Positions 1-3,300 of a stretch of 5,703 nt of DNA are shown here, piece by piece; position 1 is the first letter of the stretch, and each line of letters starts with the position of its first letter. A program made the translations under genes and the position numbers. Source of the DNA: PVC group bacterium (ex Bugula neritina AB1) (GTDB lineage Bacteria > GCA-001730085); the NCBI GenBank assembly GCA_001730085.1, contig MDLB01000026.1, forward strand, positions 1-5,703. The letters are read 5' to 3'. Under the pieces are notes generated by a model. The model searched no databases, was not told the DNA's origin, and saw only the letters and a program-made list of their open reading frames with translations.

Positions 1-311
1 CTTCCAAAACGAACTTCGGCTTCGGTTTCTGGAGCAACCGTGCTGTCTCCATCGCTCATTCCAACTTTAAAACTAGGCGCATTTTCACTACCATCATGCT
101 GAAAAGATATCCGACCAGAGACTATATCTTCTTTAGTAAAAGTCGTAACAGCGGTCGCATCATCCAAAAGGAATCCCCCCCCATCAATCTCCGCAAGGGT
201 TATTGTAATATCTTCATCAGAGGTATTCGTATCAACAACATTGATAGTATTTTCTGTGATTAAGATTTTATCTGCTTGGTTTATCCGAAGCTCTGCTCTT
301 GTTAAAACAGG
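1..311 (-). other. CSPG/cadherin-3-type repeat, C-terminus cut by window edge
   Basis: Residues 1798-1900. Entry P-V-L, then I-N-Q-A-D-K-I-L-I-T, D-I-T-I-T-L, G-G-G-F-L-L, then the diagnostic block T-T-F-T-K-E-D-I-V-S-G-R-I-S-F-Q-H-D-G-S-E, and S-F-K-V-G-M-S-D-G-D-S. F-T-x-x-D-I-x-x-G-x-I-x-F-x-H-D-G-S-E is the signature of the CSPG (NG2/FRAS1-type) repeat. In bacterial giant proteins this repeat usually comes in tandem, so more copies may lie beyond the left edge. The last strand (T-E-A-E-V-R-F) is nearly complete here. The family fits a cell-surface adhesive or matrix role. Confidence 0.82.
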
Positions 312-3300
312 AGCTGTTGTTATAATATCTATTTCCGACAGTTCATCCAAACTTAACCCCGCTAGGTTCTCTATCGAAGAAACTTCTACGTCCACTTTAA
401 AGTTTCTAGACAAAACGACACTATCCACAAAAGAAACCTTTAACTCTGTCGGCTCATCTGGATTTATAGCAACCTCACTTATATCAGAGGCTGCAAGGTA
501 CTCACCATCTCCATATCTTACAGAGGTTCTTTCCTTTAAATCCACACCTTCAGAAACTCTCACCTCTTCATCAAAATAAAAAGTCAATGTTTTATTCTCA
601 GGATCAAAGGCATTTCTCTGATACTCAGGTTTTGTTAAGTCGACACTCAAGCCTTTTGTCATCCTATCCGATTCATTCCCATTCAAGTCTACCACCCAGG
701 CTTCGTAATCAAAAGAATCTCCATCTTCTAGTGTAGGTATAATCCCATTGCTATCCTCAACTCCTAAGTCCACTTCCCAGAATCCTTGAGCATTAGAAGC
801 CACCGAGTATTCATAGTTTTGCGAGTCAAATGAAAAGTGTACCTGAATAAACGTATTTTCTTCCGCAAAACCAAAAATAGTAGGGGTTTGGCTAGAAGAA
901 ACTTTGGAACTTGTAACTTTTGGACTCCAAGGCGCTTCAATATCTGGGATTTTAAAATAAATATCCTCTTCAGCTGCATCTCCTGAGTCGTTTTTCACCC
1001 TACTCCTTGCTATCTTTATTTCATCTCCCGACTCAACCGTATGGTTATCTGCAAAATCAATTTGAAAAGATGCAGCGTATCCATTATTAGGGCTAAGAGG
1101 AGTGATCGTTGCTCCTGTCCCCCAACTCCCACCATCTAAGTTTCTCCATCTTGAAAGAAGTAAAGGCGATACCTCTACTGGGACCGAAAAAGTTACAATC
1201 AATTGATTATCTTTTACCCCATCTCCATCTACATCTACGGAAAAAACAGAATCTTGCATCGCTAAGGCCGGGAGATTAGGGTTTGGCAATGACACCTCAA
1301 GGTCAAAAACTGGACGATTATCATCCATATCAAGAATACTTTGTTTTGTAACATTCAAAATATCACCACTTTGGAATTGCAAACTACTCCCCAAAACAAT
1401 TTCAAAAGTACTTGAATACTTGCTTCCTGCCAAGTCTATCTCCCCCAAAGGAGAAAGTGTCGAGCCATCAATCTCCGTCAAATCAATCAAAATATCCTCT
1501 ACACTTAGAGACTCTACCTTAACTAACTCCGAAAAAATAAAAACTATCGAATCTCCTGCATTGTACATACCATTAGAATCAGCATCGATAACCCTTAGTC
1601 CCGCTCTCTCTAAGCCAGGAGCCTCCATGTCTGGTATATTAAACTCAATAATCTCGAGAAAGGTTTCTCCCGTATCAAGACTAAGCTTACTATTATCAAT
1701 ACTAATGGAGCTCCCTTGAGTAAGCGAGACATCGGACCCTAGGTGAATTTTAAAGGTCTTCGCATACCCATTTTTTTCATCGACACTCTCTATCCACGCT
1801 CCATTCGCCTCCGTCCCAAAAGTATCTGTACCACTCATATCAAAATCATCCAATGTGACAAGACTTACGTCTACTTCATCTTCAAACTCAATCACCAATC
1901 GATCATCTTTAACGCCATCTCCATTATCCAAATCTTCTGAATAAAGGAAAGACGTGTCATTATTCGTCTCTAAAACATTAAGAACCTCCAACGTACAGCT
2001 TTTAGATACTTCATTCCCTTCCCCATCTTCAACAAAAAGAGTAAAGGGATATTCCCTTCGCACTTCATAATCAGGAACTTCTTTCAACCATATATACCCA
2101 AGGTCGGTATCTAACTCTAAGTATTTTTGAGATTCACTGTCCAAACGGTAAGTAATATCTTCATCATAACTCTGATGGCTATCTGAGGATTGGAAGTTAT
2201 GAATAACTTTATCTATCGAATAGTTTTCTCTCACTGTAAAAAGATCATCGCTCGAAAGAAAAACAGGCCCTTCATCATCTTGATTAATAACACTAACTTC
2301 AAGTGTTTGTGTCGCAGACTCACCTTGTGTATCCGTCACAAGGATTTCTACCTCATAAGATCTTTGGGATTCAAAATCGGCACTATTTTTTAAGCGAATC
2401 TCTCCTGTATATTGATCTATATTAAACGCTTCTGCGTCACTCCCACTCAAAGAGAACGAAACGCCCCAGTCTTCTTGACTCTCTCCAGGTTCATAAACTT
2501 CTGTGTTATAAACAATCTGATCAATATCAGCATTCTCAAAAACACTTACTTCATATTCTTCTCCCTCTTGTAAAACAGGTCCTGTTGTATCAAAAACTTG
2601 TGTGGAAAAATCTTGTATAAGTTCTGCGTTTAACCTTCCATACAAGCTGTCTTCCACCGCCCCTGCCAAAATTTTTAACCGTAAAGCTAAGAAGTCTAAA
2701 GTCTCTGTCGCTGCATCAGGAGGCGTGATCGCGATATCCCATGTTTCCCCTCCATCTGTCGTCACTGGAGCATCAACTTGCCAATTCGTCATATCAACGA
2801 GGTTATCATTCTGATCAATCCATTGAATCTCTGAAAGTTCTAAGGTATTCCCAACAGGTTGATCAAACCTTACCGTATAAATGATTTCTCCATTAGTCAC
2901 TTTTTCACTGACATAGGCTCTTATCATTTCTTTAGACAAAATATCTGGTGAGAGCGTTGCGTCACCATAAAAATCATTCCAAGTTTCTACGCCTTGAGGA
3001 GAAGCCGCATATATTTCTCCTATGTTGATTGACTCCCAAAACCATTCACTCGTATCATCCATCCGAGAAAGGTAATACCCTGCATTTTCTCTTCCCCACA
3101 GATACCAATTATCACCTATCGTATTCGTATGTTTATAAATAGGTCTGTTTTTATCAATACCGTTGTTCTCATTAAAAAAACTTGGGTCAAAATCGCCCGT
3201 AAGTGTCAAGCTTTCAACTTCACTTGCACTAAGCAAGGAATAGTCCCCATCAATATCATCCCCAAATCCGTGCACAACATAATCAGTCTGATTATCTTCC

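Noticed and set aside
241-579. Plus-strand reading frame of 112 codons
   Set aside because: It is antisense to the Ig-like and CSPG modules of the long minus-strand frame. Its Ser/Thr/Leu-rich translation is the expected shadow of an acidic protein, and it shows no domain.
764-979. Minus-strand frame of 71 codons
   Set aside because: Out-of-frame shadow inside the bacterial Ig-like module; no domain seen.
1203-1235. D-x-D-G-D-G run as part of an RTX nonapeptide array
   Set aside because: RTX repeats are consecutive G-G-x-G-x-D-x units; here there is one loop per Ig-like module and no tandem nonapeptides, so this is a single Ca2+-loop-like motif.
1420-1719. Plus-strand reading frame of 99 codons
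   Set aside because: Antisense to two recognisable Ig-like modules, with a composition typical of a shadow frame and no recognisable motif.
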